Assembly: GCA_020226215.1 (NCBI GenBank) | Contig: CM035225.1 | Location: forward strand, 19,169,868-19,233,867 | Reading direction: 5' to 3' | Length of the DNA: 64,000 nucleotides | From: Sindora glabra | Taxonomy: Eukaryota; Streptophyta; Magnoliopsida; Fabales; Fabaceae | Part shown: positions 23,900 through 35,832 of the stretch, one piece after another | Position numbering within the stretch: the first letter of the stretch is position 1 | How the letters are laid out: every line of letters starts with the position of its first letter | The notes under the pieces: model-generated | Seen by the model: the letters and a program-made list of their open reading frames with translations, nothing else | What the model was told of the DNA's origin: nothing | Database searches by the model: none | Made by a program: the position numbers and the translations under genes

Positions 23900-25340
23900 C
23901 GAGACTCACTAAAAATGAACTCCCGAAATATGAGGACCGGTGTCTTATTTTTCTCCAAAAACGGATCGCAGTTAGGGATGCATATAAGGTTAACATTGAA
24001 GTAGTGGAAAAAATTAGCTATAATTAAGGTGAGTAAAAGTTGTTGGAATTGGCATATATGTGTGGTTAAATTCTCTCGTCGAGAGATTAAAACAAGTATT
24101 AATGGTTGGAGAGTGGTATTAAATTTAGGCTCCCTTTATATCGTTGGTAAACATTTTTTTTATGTTAAAATATCATTTACAAGTATGTTGCTAAATGAAT
24201 AATATGCTATTTCTGTTTTTAATTTTTTTTTAAAAAGAGAAAACTATCAAATTGTTACTTCAAATATCCGGCAGATATTAAAGTAGTACTAAAAGAGTTT
24301 TTATTTTTAAAATTCAGTTTAGTATTAATGTCAAGAATTTTGTTATTAATTTAATTTTTTACAAATTTTTTAGTATTAAATTGATGTAAAAAAAATTTTA
24401 GTATTAGTTTGAGGTCAAATTTTTAAAATTGATATTAAATTAATATAAAAAAATTTTAATTTGATGTTAATTGAATCTTTTAAACAGTGATTTAGTAATT
24501 TACTCTAAATGATAAATAATAGAGGAAAATAAATTTCTTCTTAAAAAATAAAAAAATATTTTATATTTAATATCAAATAAATAAAATAATTTCCCTCATT
24601 TTATTATTTTATAACTATATTTTATAAAAAAATATTTTCTATAAACCTTATCAACAAAGAGACAAGTTAATTCACAAGGAAGACACATGTTAGTTCAAAT
24701 GTTAGACATATGTTAGTAGGAACTTTTGCCTTAAGTAGTATTATGTGTCCTAAACGCTTTGCGTCTTATTTTGTATTTAGAATTCAATTATAATTTTTTT
24801 TATATGTATCTAGTAATTTAATCACTTTTATCATTAAAAAAATATTAGACATGTGTTAGTTTAAATATTTCTTAGAAATATGACTAAAGTACTTGAATAA
24901 AAGATAAATGAAAATGCTTTACTTAGTCGTATTCAACCCCAAAAAAAGGATCAATAAAAATGAACAACAGTGAATAATTCTGTATAAATGAAAAGAAAGA
25001 AGGTATTATATCTTGTACCATTCTTTTAGCCTCCTAAACTATTCAAATATGGATGATATATTATTAAATTGTTAGCTATTCAATTTTTAGCATACTTACA
25101 TATATTTTTCAAGAACAAGAGTTTTACGCTCAGGCGGTTCATTTAAATATGGATGTCCAAGTACGCATGAGCTGAGAGGATCAATATTTGAAATTTTAAT
25201 TTGTGGCCCGGATAGTTTATCTAGTCATACACGGTTAAGAAGATCAATGGATAAAAATTTGATATATAAATAAAGCGGTTAGATTATCATTATTTTAGAA
25301 GAAAAAATATAAAATATTCCCATTAATCAATTGTAGGATA
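23900..25340. other. AT-rich intergenic region upstream of the BCAT pair, no gene seen
   Basis: No credible open frame on either strand. A further diverged MITE of the Tourist-like type may lie at about 24128-24650 (GGCTCCCTTTATATCG at the left, ATATTTTCTATAAACC at the right). Confidence 0.5.
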
Positions 25341-25803
25341 ATTGCATTTTACCTCTCAAATTTTGAAAATTTATAAATTAAACTTTTTAATTATATAAAA
25401 CTTATAATTAACACCTAATATTCTTTTAATTGATGATTTTATTAAATTATGTGACATTTTCATTGATTTTTTTTCAACAAAAGTCATACTATTATTGTAT
25501 GTTGTTTTATTATATTATTTTTTACACATAATTTTACAATTTATTTTCATGTATTTAGTTAAAATTATATTTATGTAATTTAATTTTTATTAATTATATA
25601 ACATACAATTTACGTGAAAAAATTGACATAATGAACCAATGTAATATAATATTATGATTCATGTTTTAAAAACTTCTTAAAAAAATCATGTAATTTAATA
25701 AAAATGATTAATTAAATAAATATTAGGGGTTAAATGAAAATTTTATATAATTAAAGAATTTGATTTATAAGTTTTTCAAAGTTTGTGGATGTAAAATGCA
25801 ACA
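25341..25803. mobile_element. Foldback MITE with about 120-nt terminal inverted repeats
   Basis: The left arm starts ATTGCATTTTACCTCTCAAA. The right arm ends so that its reverse complement reads GTTGCATTTTACATCCACAA. The arms stay alignable for about 120 nt around a non-coding centre. Same family as 5861-6273. The long arms suggest a Mutator-type or foldback element, but no clear target duplication was found. Confidence 0.65.
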
Positions 25804-25870
25804 ACTTCAAAATTGGTGGAAGTATTCTATAGTTTTCTCTTATAAATCTTAATTACTAACTCACCACAAA

Positions 25871-26381
25871 TAGGGTTGCAAGTAGGTCAAACAATTTATT
25901 AGGAGTTTATAGTCTATCCTACTCAAAGCCTAGTCTAGTATGATTTATTTATTTAAATAAGTTAGATTTAAGCTAATAAATTGATCTATTTGGATAAATA
26001 GATTAAACTTTTTTTTTAGGTTTATCAGGTTGACTTATTTAATTATAAATATATTTATAAATAATATAATATGTATTATACATACAAATAATATAAATAT
26101 TTTAATACATATATATATGTATGTAAAACTAATTAAGCCATTGAATAATTTTGAATTTTAAAAAAAAAATTAGTCTATTAGCAAATTTAAAGGCTTATTA
26201 TTTATATGAGGATGTTTCTAAATAGATTAATAGGTTTAGTCAAGCTTCTTTAATAGCTTAGGTCGAGCCTAAATTTTAACCTTATGTAGATTAACAAGTT
26301 AGGTTTAAGTCAATAATTTAGACAATAAATTTAATTTATTTAGGATAAAGCCTAGTGCGGTTCAACTTATTTACATTCCTA
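25871..26381. mobile_element. Non-autonomous hAT-like element, 511 bp
   Basis: The left end TAGGGTTGCAAGTAGGTCAA and the reverse complement of the right end, TTAGGAATGTAAATAAGTTG, are imperfect inverted repeats. The 8-nt flanks ACCACAAA and ACCATAGG could be a decayed target duplication. Non-coding. It is part of the spacer before the proline-rich gene. Confidence 0.5.
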
Positions 26382-26989
26382 ACCATAGGTTAAAATAAAT
26401 TGAACATGTGGCATGTACAATATAACCTTTTTGTTATTGGTAATATTCAATTACCTTGAACTAATATTAAAATTGTTTATCAACTCAATTGAGCGTAATA
26501 ACTCAATAATTAAAAAAACTTGACTTAATGCTTTTCCTACTCTGTGTTATGATTTGACTTAGATTTAAAGAAGACATAAATTCCAAGTTTTTAAAATATA
26601 ATTTATCAACTTTCTTTTCAAATAAAAAATATAATTTTATTAACTAAAATTTCATATTTATCTCCTACAAGCTTTCAAATTTGGTAGATACTTCGCTAAT
26701 GCAGTATTGTAGAAGTTTCACAGTCCCGACGATGTGAATACAGAAAGATATACAATTAGCATGAAATAACAGTTTGAAAGATTTAAACTAATTCGAGGAT
26801 ATTATCGCTTTCAAAAGATTAATTCCCAATAACTGTTTTTATCTATTCTTTTTAAATTTTTTTAGGGAAGGATTCTACGTCAATTTACTTTCTAGAATAT
26901 AACTAAAAGAGTTTAAAGTTAATATGTTATTAGTGTAAAACTTTTCACGTTATCGATAAATAAGAATATGATACATCATTCAAAAATTA

Positions 26990-27290
26990 ATAAATTTTAC
27001 TAAGATTTAAATTTAATTTATAATCAGTATAATTAGTTCTATATTATCAATTATTTTTATATTGTCACAACAATAAAAATTATTAAAATATTATTATTAA
27101 TTTAATAATGAAAATTATTATTATTTTTGATGTCATATTATATTGTTATTTATTAATTACCGATAGTATAAAGAATTTTATATGTGAATCAAATTTAAAC
27201 ATTTTTTACTAACATTGTAAAAATATTTTAATAATTTTTATTAATATAATAATGTATAAATAAATGATAATGTAAAATTAATTTATCCTA
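26990..27290. repeat. AT-rich dispersed repeat (second MITE-like family)
   Basis: Contains the marks TTTAAATTTRATY and ATTGTYAGTRTAAAA-like ends together with TAATAAAAATTATTAAAATATT. The same pieces recur near 5010-5190, 10690-10900, 14190-14260 and 14340-14480. Non-coding. Borders not resolved. Confidence 0.4.
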
Positions 27291-27618
27291 AAAGCATGTT
27301 AAATTTAAAATTTATCTTAATTAGAATTTAATTCTGCATTTTAATCCCTCATTTCTATATAGAAATGTTTGCAATCAACCTTGACTAGCTCTCGCTATAT
27401 CCCACTATCAATTTTTTTGAAAAAATGCATGCAGTTTTTTTTTTTTTTTTGTAAAAGATAAATTTATTTGCTTATCCATTTCCTCCGAATCTTCTCATTT
27501 TTAAAATAAATAATCTCATCCATGTAAAGATAATTAATATTAATAATATTAATACTAATCTGATATAATCAAAGGAAATGAATCATTGATCTTTGCTAAC
27601 TGCAAACTCTAATAAGCT

Positions 27619-27626
27619 TATAAATA
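27619..27626 (+). promoter_or_regulatory. TATA box of the proline-rich protein gene
   Basis: TATAAATA lies 85 nt upstream of the ATG at 27711, a normal distance for a plant gene with a leader of about 55 nt. Confidence 0.75.
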
Positions 27627-27710
27627 CTTAGTGCTTCAATTTCCAAATCATTTTTAGTTGAGAAAAGAAGTGTGGATTCACACTGAGTGTTTCATTTAAT
27701 TAAGTAGGAA

Positions 27711-29039
27711 ATGGCAAACGTTACTTTAGTTTCTGCCATTTTTCTACTGATATCCATGGCTGCAATTTCACGAAGTGAAGCAGTGGAAATAGAAAATTGG
27801 CCATGGCATCCATGGCCTCACCCAAAGCCATTTCCAACAATTCCACCAAAGTTGTGGCATTGCTTTGCCGATATTCACATTGAGATGGAGTGCATGCGTG
27901 AGATCACGGTGTCGTATTGGAATCACACAGTGAATATTAGGGCAGATTGTTGCAGGGTTGTTGAAGAGTTCAATGATGATTGTTCTAATACCTTGTTTGC
28001 TCATTTTAACGATAGTCCTTGGTTCAAACGCACCTTGAAGGAGTACTGTTGCGCGAATCATGCGCCGCCGCCCGGAGGCCACACTCCACTTCCAACGCCA
28101 CCCAAAGGCCCAGCTCCTGCTCCAGCACCACCTAATAGTCCGACACCAATTCCAGCTCCACCTAAAGGTCCGACACCAACTCCACCGCCATCAGAGGGAC
28201 CGACTCCAACTCCACCACCACCAACGGGACCAGCTCCATGTCCACCACCGTCAAACGGATCAACTCCATCTCCACCATCAAAGGGACCAACTCCAGCTCC
28301 AAGTCCAACTCCAACTCCGCCCATGGGACCAAGTCCTCCATCACCACCGAAAGGGCCTACTCCAATCCCACCACCTCCCAATGGACCCACTCCAACCCCT
28401 GCACCTCCTAAAACCCCAACTCCAATACCAACCCCCTTGCCACCAAAGGGACCAACTCCATCTCCACCACCGTCAAATGGACCGACTCCATGTCCACCCA
28501 CAACACCTCCTCCGCCTAAAGGACCAACACCAACTCCCTCACCACCAAAGGGACCAACACCATCTCCACCACCGTCAAATGGACCGACTCCGTGTCCACC
28601 CACAACAACTCCTCCTAAAGGACCAACGCCAACTCCCTCACCGCCAACGGGACCAAGTCCATCTCCACCACCGTCAAATGGACCGACTCCATCTCCATCA
28701 CCACCAAAGGCACCAACTCCAATTCCATCTCCACCTCCACCAAAGGCACCCACTCCAATTCCATCACCACCTCCAGAGGGACCTACTCCAACACCTGCAC
28801 CACCTACAACACCTCCACCTCAAGGACCATCACCAACTCCACCACCACCAAATGGACCAACTCCTTGTCCACCATCATCAAAGGGGCCAACTCCAACGCC
28901 AATTCCTTCACCACCACCAACTCCAGTCCCCCCACCACCATCCAACGGATCGACTCCATGTCCACCCCCGTCAAATGTCCCAACCCCATCTCTTGTGCCA
29001 AGGATCAACTCCAACTCCACCACCACCAAAAGGGTCTAG
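27711..29039 (+). CDS. Secreted prolamin-like / proline-rich cell-wall protein, 442 aa as read
   Basis: Single-exon gene. Residues 1-24 form a signal peptide. Residues about 48-114 carry the pattern C51-x9-C61-x18-C80 C81-x9-C91-x21-C113 C114 of the plant prolamin-like (ECA1-type) domain. Residues about 118-430 are a low-complexity tail built of GPTPTPxPP, PSPPPSNGPTP and PCPP units, with many Ala-Pro, Thr-Pro and Ser-Pro pairs that in plants are hydroxylated and O-glycosylated. Some repeats add cysteines. I infer an extracellular or wall protein of chimeric arabinogalactan/extensin type; its precise role is not known to me. A TATA box is at 27619 and an AATAAA signal at 29304. The frame ends in a short unlike tail (NSNSTTTKRV), while the repeat continues in the next frame to 29187, so a frame slip near 28985-29005 probably shortens it. 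Confidence 0.85.
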   Translation: MANVTLVSAIFLLISMAAISRSEAVEIENWPWHPWPHPKPFPTIPPKLWHCFADIHIEMECMREITVSYWNHTVNIRADCCRVVEEFNDDCSNTLFAHFNDSPWFKRTLKEYCCANHAPPPGGHTPLPTPPKGPAPAPAPPNSPTPIPAPPKGPTPTPPPSEGPTPTPPPPTGPAPCPPPSNGSTPSPPSKGPTPAPSPTPTPPMGPSPPSPPKGPTPIPPPPNGPTPTPAPPKTPTPIPTPLPPKGPTPSPPPSNGPTPCPPTTPPPPKGPTPTPSPPKGPTPSPPPSNGPTPCPPTTTPPKGPTPTPSPPTGPSPSPPPSNGPTPSPSPPKAPTPIPSPPPPKAPTPIPSPPPEGPTPTPAPPTTPPPQGPSPTPPPPNGPTPCPPSSKGPTPTPIPSPPPTPVPPPPSNGSTPCPPPSNVPTPSLVPRINSNSTTTKRV

Positions 29040-29187
29040 TCCAATCCCGCCGCCTCCAAAAGGACCTACTCCAACACCCGCACCATCCGTAACACCTCCA
29101 ACACCTAAAGCACCAGCTCTAGTGCCTCCTAAGGGTCCTATCCTAACTCCTCTTCGGCCAAAGAAACCATGCCCACCCTCAGCTTAA
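29003..29187 (+). pseudogene. Out-of-frame C-terminal continuation of the proline-rich protein
   Basis: In the +1 frame relative to the gene at 27711, the sequence reads on as STPTPPPPKGSSPIPPPPKG and then PTPTPAP-like units, ending in KKPCPPSA and a stop at 29187. The content is the same as the repeat upstream, so it almost certainly belonged to the same protein before a one-base insertion (or two-base deletion), or else the assembly has an indel here. Confidence 0.75.
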
Positions 29188-29303
29188 TTTTGATTTTTTT
29201 TGTTTTGAATTTCAATTTTCAATTTTCATATTGACAGAGATATAGCAACGAAGAAGGTATTCCTTCTACTGAAGAGGGCACAGAATTTAGGGTGTTAGCA
29301 AGA

Positions 29304-29309
29304 AATAAA
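29304..29309 (+). promoter_or_regulatory. Polyadenylation signal of the proline-rich gene
   Basis: AATAAA about 115 nt past the stop at 29187 (265 nt past 29039), followed by T-rich sequence. Its closer spacing to 29187 slightly favours that as the original stop codon. Confidence 0.55.
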
Positions 29310-32300
29310 AGTTCTATTTTCTTTTTAATTGTTTTTATCTATATCTGATTTTCATATTTATTGTGTTTTATCTTATACTTTATAAAAGGTGGATCGAATT
29401 CTCAATGGAATTAAGGTCCAATTATTTTATCAGAAAATATCTTCTGCAAATCCAAATATTTTATCAGAAAATATCTTCTACAAAGTCATAAAATATAACA
29501 GAAAATATCTTCTATAAGGAACAAAGTCATAAAATACTAAAAATTGAGGAACAAGAAGTATAAAATAAACCAAACAAAAAAAAATACAAAAAGTTTGCCG
29601 ATGTTTTTATTGACGTTTGAATCCCTTTGGGAGGAGTTAATTTTTGTTTATTAACTAGTGAAAATTTTTTTCCACATTATTACATCCGTTTAATTTTTTT
29701 TACTATAATATTAAAAAAGTTATCCTACGTTCATTTTCCTTTTATCTTCTATTTCAACTATCACATTTACAAAACAACTATTGGGGAATAGAAAATGAAC
29801 ATATACTTCCCATGCTTAATGATAGAGTGATATGAATTTAAATTCAAAATGTTATATATATATATTTATTTATTTATTTATAAGGAGATTTATCACTTAT
29901 TTCATCGAAAAAGGTAAAAAATGGATGCCGGTCATCTAAATATATATTGGATAGTAAATTTATAATTAGATGTTTAAAATTTCTCACTGCTCTCTCTCTC
30001 TCTGTCTCTGTCTCTCTCTTTCTATATATATATATTCACCGTATTTGATGTTTCGTTGGTAATTGCACTAATATCAATGTACATATAACGGGCACTTGAG
30101 ATGAAGAATATTCAGCAGCTGCTCTGATAGTTACAAGTTTAGCTTTCCAATTGTTTTTTGGAAGGTAATTTTCCTACGAGAATTTTATTTCTTTATATAT
30201 AAACCAGAAAACTTTTTTTACTTTTATACCTTATGATTAAAAAAATGGTCCTTTTATTTAAGTTTTTTTCCTCTTTCATTTATAAAAAAAAATTCCTAAA
30301 ATGGTAATAGAGAAAAATATTCCTCTTTAAAAAAAGAAAAAGAAGATGTTATCTTTTATCATACTCATTATATTTGATATTAATCATATCAAATAGAGCC
30401 TTAGCCTACTATTAGCTTTTAATTTTTTTTTTATTTTCTTCTGCAATTTTTTAAAACCAAGTCCAAATGGACTTTTCTTCATTTATTTTCTTATTTTATT
30501 CAACTATTTTCCTAAAATTCTTTTTGAGATTTTGAACTCTTTTTTTAATATAAATTATTTCGTTTGTTTAATTTTTTATTAAATTTATTTTGTAAAAATA
30601 AAAATAAAATATACAGGATAAAATGATAGAAATTTTTATATAAATTTAAATGCATTCTTTTTATTTTGCATGCTTTTGGAGAAAAATAAAAATTTATAAG
30701 AGTTCAAATTTATATCACTTGATTTATATAAATTCCTACAAAACTAGGAATACTATATTTTGAAGAGACTGATTGAGAAGGGAAAAGATGGACATCTAAA
30801 ACTATGAATACTTAATACTTTACTATCAATTTTGTTCCGAGATATTCGTAATTTTACTCCATATAATTAAAATGATTTTATATTATAAAATGCTCTGTTT
30901 TTTTTCCTTTCACTTGCTTGTATAATTTATTAGATTTTTTTTTACATATTATAAGATAATTATGTATCAAATATGATTTTTGAATCAACAGAAAACAACT
31001 CAAATGAGTAACTATATTTGAAGATTTTCATATTTGAGCATCTATAATTATCGGATAAATATTTCAAGCAAATATTTGGTGATCAAGTAATATATGTGAA
31101 TTTAGTTCTTTATATAAACTTATCTTGTTTATCATAAGTACACCGAATGTAAAGAATACATTTAAAAGAATTATCTTTGTGTATTTTTATTGTTGTTATT
31201 AGGAAATAATTAAAAAAAAATAAACAGAGACTAACAAGAAATTTATAGAAAAAAATGGTTCAGTTTAAAATCTTTAACGGAGTTTTAAAAAATAGTTAAA
31301 TGAAGTAAAAAAAAAAAAGGCCCATTTGAATGGAATAAAACAAAAAAAAAATCACTGAAATTGAATAAAACAAAAAATCAATGAACAAAATAAAAATAAA
31401 TTAGAAACTAATAATGGACTAAGAATTTCAAAGATCACGTGAGTTCCTAAATTTAGAGCCGTGTGTTTTAACTTAATTGTATATTCCAGCTATAACAATT
31501 ATTCTCGATCTTAAGCTCACATGTTAGAAAATATAGGTGGAATGGGAGTGGCAAGAAAGTGATGAAAAATTATGGAATAAAGAAATAATTTTGAGGTGTG
31601 TATTACATTTTTCTTAAAGGTTTTTATGTTCAGAGAAGGCAACAAAACTTAAAATTTTTCAATCTGATGCAGTGAAAATAATTTAGTATAAAGCTTCATT
31701 TATAATTATTAAACAAATGTAACATTTTATTGAATCCTTGTTGCAAACAATCATATCTTTTTAATATGATTTTTCACTAGATAACAAAATTTTAAATTCT
31801 GAAACCAAAAGGAAATTATTAATTCACAAATTTAAAATCAAGAGTCATCTTTAACTCTTTATTTATATAAAATTATCATGGAAAGCCCATTAATAAATCC
31901 ACGATTTCCATTTATATGCTATTTAGAATTAGCTTTTTTTAAGCAATTTAGGACTTTGAAAAGTCACCAACATTTATAAATTACTAACAATCTCCAACTA
32001 GTTTGAAATATTGGTATTTATACTTAACTTTTCACACAAATAAGTAATAAATATAAAAGAAGGTGTATCTCGATTTGAACTTTTAAATAGTGTACATACC
32101 TCAAAATTCTAACAAAGTTGATGATTTTTGCCAATTGAACCTCAACTTTTATTGTTAGAATTGAAGATATAACACACATAATATTTATTTAATTTTAGTT
32201 AGAGATTGATCATTGGTTTAGCACTATTATGATCATGTGCTTATCCCATTCTTTATAAACATTTACAAAAGAAAACCCAACTCTTTTGTTGAAGCGCACC

Positions 32301-34540
32301 ATTTCTATATTTATAAAGGTATAGTTTCCTTTATATCCTTATTACTTTGGACATTTGATTAATGACTCAATTAAGAGTTTGAAAACCCTCACAACTATTT
32401 ATATGCAATGGTTAGCACTAGTTTCAATTGTGTAAAATGGATTAGTTAATGCTAACAGATACATATCAATAACTTGTTATTACCTATTGAACTTTATAAT
32501 TAGATATTACTAATTCAAAGTTCAATTGCCATTATTGGTGTCTAAAATTAAGGATTTTAAACCCATTCCAAAAAGAAAATCTTTTCTTCACTAAGTCTTT
32601 AATTGACTTTTTAGAATTCTAGATCCGTAGAATTCATGTTGGCTTCTTATATATCATTGTAATTATACTATCACAATCAAACTAATATGTGTAGACTTTA
32701 ACATGGTAATTTTTTTATATCCTTTAGACACATATTAGTTTGTAAAGCATAGTTTAAAGATATGACTAACCTTGGTTGCAGCCACAACTCTTTTCCATTT
32801 AAATAGTCTTAGCCATTTTCCTCTTTGACTATTACTTATAAGTTTTCAAACTCAAATTCATAAGTTATAAACTCAATTTTCACAAAAAAAAAATGAGATT
32901 CACACATCTATTATTAAAAGTTTTTGAATTAGCTTCTTTATTATGGATAACACTAAATTTAGACATCATTATCACTAGTTACTTACCCAATTAACATATA
33001 TATATTTCCATTCTTTAATGCTAAATAATCCTAATTTTAAGAATCTTTTAAATTCTCATAAAACTTCTTTAATTATCAATATTTAGAACATTTATATTCT
33101 TTTTGAAATTTGCAAACAAAAGAAGCACTCACAAAATTCGTAAAGAGCATATGTATAACTATCAATGGCATTAACATAATCAATTTAAACAATTGATTAA
33201 TAACAAATTGTGTGAAACAATTATTAGAGGGACTCTTATCTCTTTATTAGGCAAAGGATAAATACAATATTTTTTTTAATTTAACAAACTAACTATTAAT
33301 TTTTATTTTGCTTAGTTTGTAAAATTGAATAATTTATCAAATAATGAGATAATTTTATGGATAATCCCCTACTATGCCTTTATACTTATGCATTTAAGAT
33401 AACATTTACCTTTAATTTATCTTGAAGGAAAGATGTATGTTAACATCATCACTATTATTGAATTAATAATTTATGTTAGTCGATATACACTAGTTTGCAA
33501 AAAAATTGACATTTATTTTGATGTGATAATATTTTTAAAATTATATAAAAACTTAAGACAACAAATAACTATAGAACCAATACCCAAACGTTGCATGGTA
33601 ACTTAGAACATCAATTTTAGCCAACAACCGTCATCTAAAAGACATTTCAAGAGTCTTATTGAAAATTGCATAACGATAGGACATTGCTCTTAGTTAATGT
33701 CCATTGTTTAAAAGCTATTTAAGGAGTCTCATTGGAAATTGTAGAAGCATATGATGCTAGGTTTTTTTTTAAATAATCAACATCTATTTTTTTAATATAA
33801 ATCTTCATTTTAAATTTATCTTTTCATGTGAACTCTTTTGACATTTCTCTAATATGCTCTCAAGTATAATGAGTTTGGTACATAATGTTACTTTTAATCT
33901 TTCACTCTAATTTCATTGAGAAAGTATACAATGGAAGAATCTTAACTCTATTTTGCTATTATTGTATACTTTTTCATTTTCTATATAGTAAAAGTGAAAT
34001 GAAAGAGCTAATGAATGGAAGAGCTATTAAACTTTTACTCCTATTTTATCAAGAGAATGTACAATTGAAGAACTTAACCTTTCAGTTCTTTCTTGTTATA
34101 TATTCTTTCATTTTTTTATGGAGTATATAAACTCAAGAAATTTAAGTCATAACATTTGAATTTGCATTGAGGATGAAGAATTTGATATATAATGATTTTT
34201 TTTTATTTTTAAGTATTCGTATGTAGACATGTGATATTTGTTTATAAATGATTTAATGTAGTTATTTTATATCAATTTGTAGAGATATTATTTTTTTCTT
34301 ATATTTTTGTACTTTTATTACGTACAAAATATTAAAATATTAGTTTTAGGATTAGTCAACATTTAATATATTGGAATTTTCTTGAAAAATATGAGAACAT
34401 CTAAATGAATGACATTGATGAAGAATTTTAAATGAATGAAACAAAATATATCTAAATAAATGAATTTATAAAGAAGCTTAAATAACAAATGTTAAGGAAG
34501 TTTAAATGAATGGAATTGAAGATAAGTTCATTAATGACAT
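29310..34540. other. AT-rich intergenic region, no gene seen
   Basis: Contains a CT-rich microsatellite at 29991-30023 and a possible diverged MITE near 30150-30410. Short open frames (for example 33885-34130) have biased A/T composition and no recognisable domain. I see nothing else in it. Confidence 0.6.
29991..30023. repeat. (CT)n microsatellite
   Basis: An interrupted CT run with two GT interruptions, followed by a short TA run. Confidence 0.85.
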
Positions 34541-35490
34541 ATAAAGAACTTACAATGTTAACTTTTTGAACGGTGTCCTTAAGGAAAAAGTTTATGTAGA
34601 GCAATCACTAAGTCATGTGAAGAAAAGACATGAAGAAAAGTTTACCATTTGAAGATTGTATGGATTAAAACAAGCACCTTAGGCTTGGTATATGTAGATC
34701 AATACATATCTGTTATAGGATGGGTTCTAAAGTGTCCTTACGAGCATACATTATATATCAAGCTAAAAGCTAATAGATATCTAATAATTATATGCCTTTA
34801 TATTAATGACTTAATATTTATAGAAAATTCTAAAAAGATATTCGTGGAATTTAGAGAGGCTATGGCCAATCAATTTGAAATGATAAATATGGGATTGATG
34901 CCTTATTTCTTAGGCATTAAAGTGTAATAAATTGATAAAGACATTTTCATTTTCTAACAAAAGTATGCCAAGACATTCTAAAGAAATTTAAGATGGATTT
35001 AATAGTTCCAATTTGAACCTTATTTGTTGAACACCATGAGATAAAGAAAAAAAGTAGTGAAAAATAAGTAAACCTAATTTATTTTAAAAACATAGTTGGT
35101 AGTCTACCCTATTTAACTTCTATTACGCCAAACATTATTTATAGAGTTGGGATTATTAGTAGTATCATGGAAAAGTTATATTAATCACACTTACAAGCAG
35201 CAAATTTTGCAGTGTGTCAATAGTACCCATGATCATGGACTTTTTCACACTTATTTTAATAATTGCAACTTAGTTAGGCATATAGATAGTAATTGAGTAG
35301 GCAATGTTGAAATAAAAAAAAAAGAACCTCTAGTTATGTTTTCTATTAGTGTATTTTCTTAATCTTCAAAGAAATAATAAGTGGTGGCCTTATCAATCAC
35401 AGAAGTTAAATACACAACAATGGTATCTACAATGTGTCAAGCAGTATGGATTCATAAATTACTTGAAGAGTTAAAACAAATCAGTGATTG
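34540..35490 (+). pseudogene. Decayed Ty1/Copia polyprotein fragment (reverse transcriptase to RNase H)
   Basis: In order with stops and shifts: NFLNGVLKEKVYVEQSLS, then RLYGLKQAP(stop)AWY, then LYINDLIFIENS (the YVDDLI site with D changed to N) and MGLMPYFLGIKV, then VGSLPYLTSITPNIIY, and finally ALSITEVKYTTMVSTMCQAV-W of the RNase H region. The order matches a Copia pol gene. The integrase and gag parts and the LTRs were not found. Clearly inactive. Confidence 0.85.
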
Positions 35491-35507
35491 CAATAGGAAA
35501 AAATTTA

Positions 35508-35832
35508 AGGTGTGTTTGTTTTGTGTTTTGTATTTTTTGTTTTTAAAACAATTTTATAAAATAGGTTTTAGAAAAGTTTTTAAAAATAATGAAAAAAAGA
35601 AAGTGTTTGGTAATTTATTCTGGAAACAATCTTGAATTACAATAATGCCATTAATAAAATGCATTTTGGAAACAGAAAAGCAAAAACAACTCAAAGTTGT
35701 TCTTGTTTTCTTGTTTTTAAAACACATGTCTTGAAATTTTTTTTTGAAAACACACTTAAATAAATGGATTCTTTTATTCATTTGTTTTTAAAAATAGAAA
35801 ACTATTTTTAAAAATACAAACTAAATACACTC
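35508..35832. mobile_element. Tourist-like MITE with TTA target duplication
   Basis: 325 bp between TTA at 35505-35507 and TTA at 35833-35835. Left end AGGTGTGTTTGTTTTGTGTT; right end, in reverse complement, GAGTGTATTTAGTTTGTATT. It abuts the end of the Copia remnant, so it inserted next to or into it. Confidence 0.65.

Noticed and set aside
28058..28753. 231-aa minus-strand open frame rich in Gly, Val and Asp (GGGDGVGP repeats)
   Set aside because: It is the antisense shadow of the Pro-repeat code: stop codons are absent on both strands because of the CCA/CCN repeats. No start context, signal or homology.
28060..29187. 375-aa plus-strand frame rich in His, Gln and Leu overlapping the proline-rich gene
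   Set aside because: Same repeats read one base off. Only its end (29003-29187) has the Pro-repeat composition and is kept as the displaced C-terminus.
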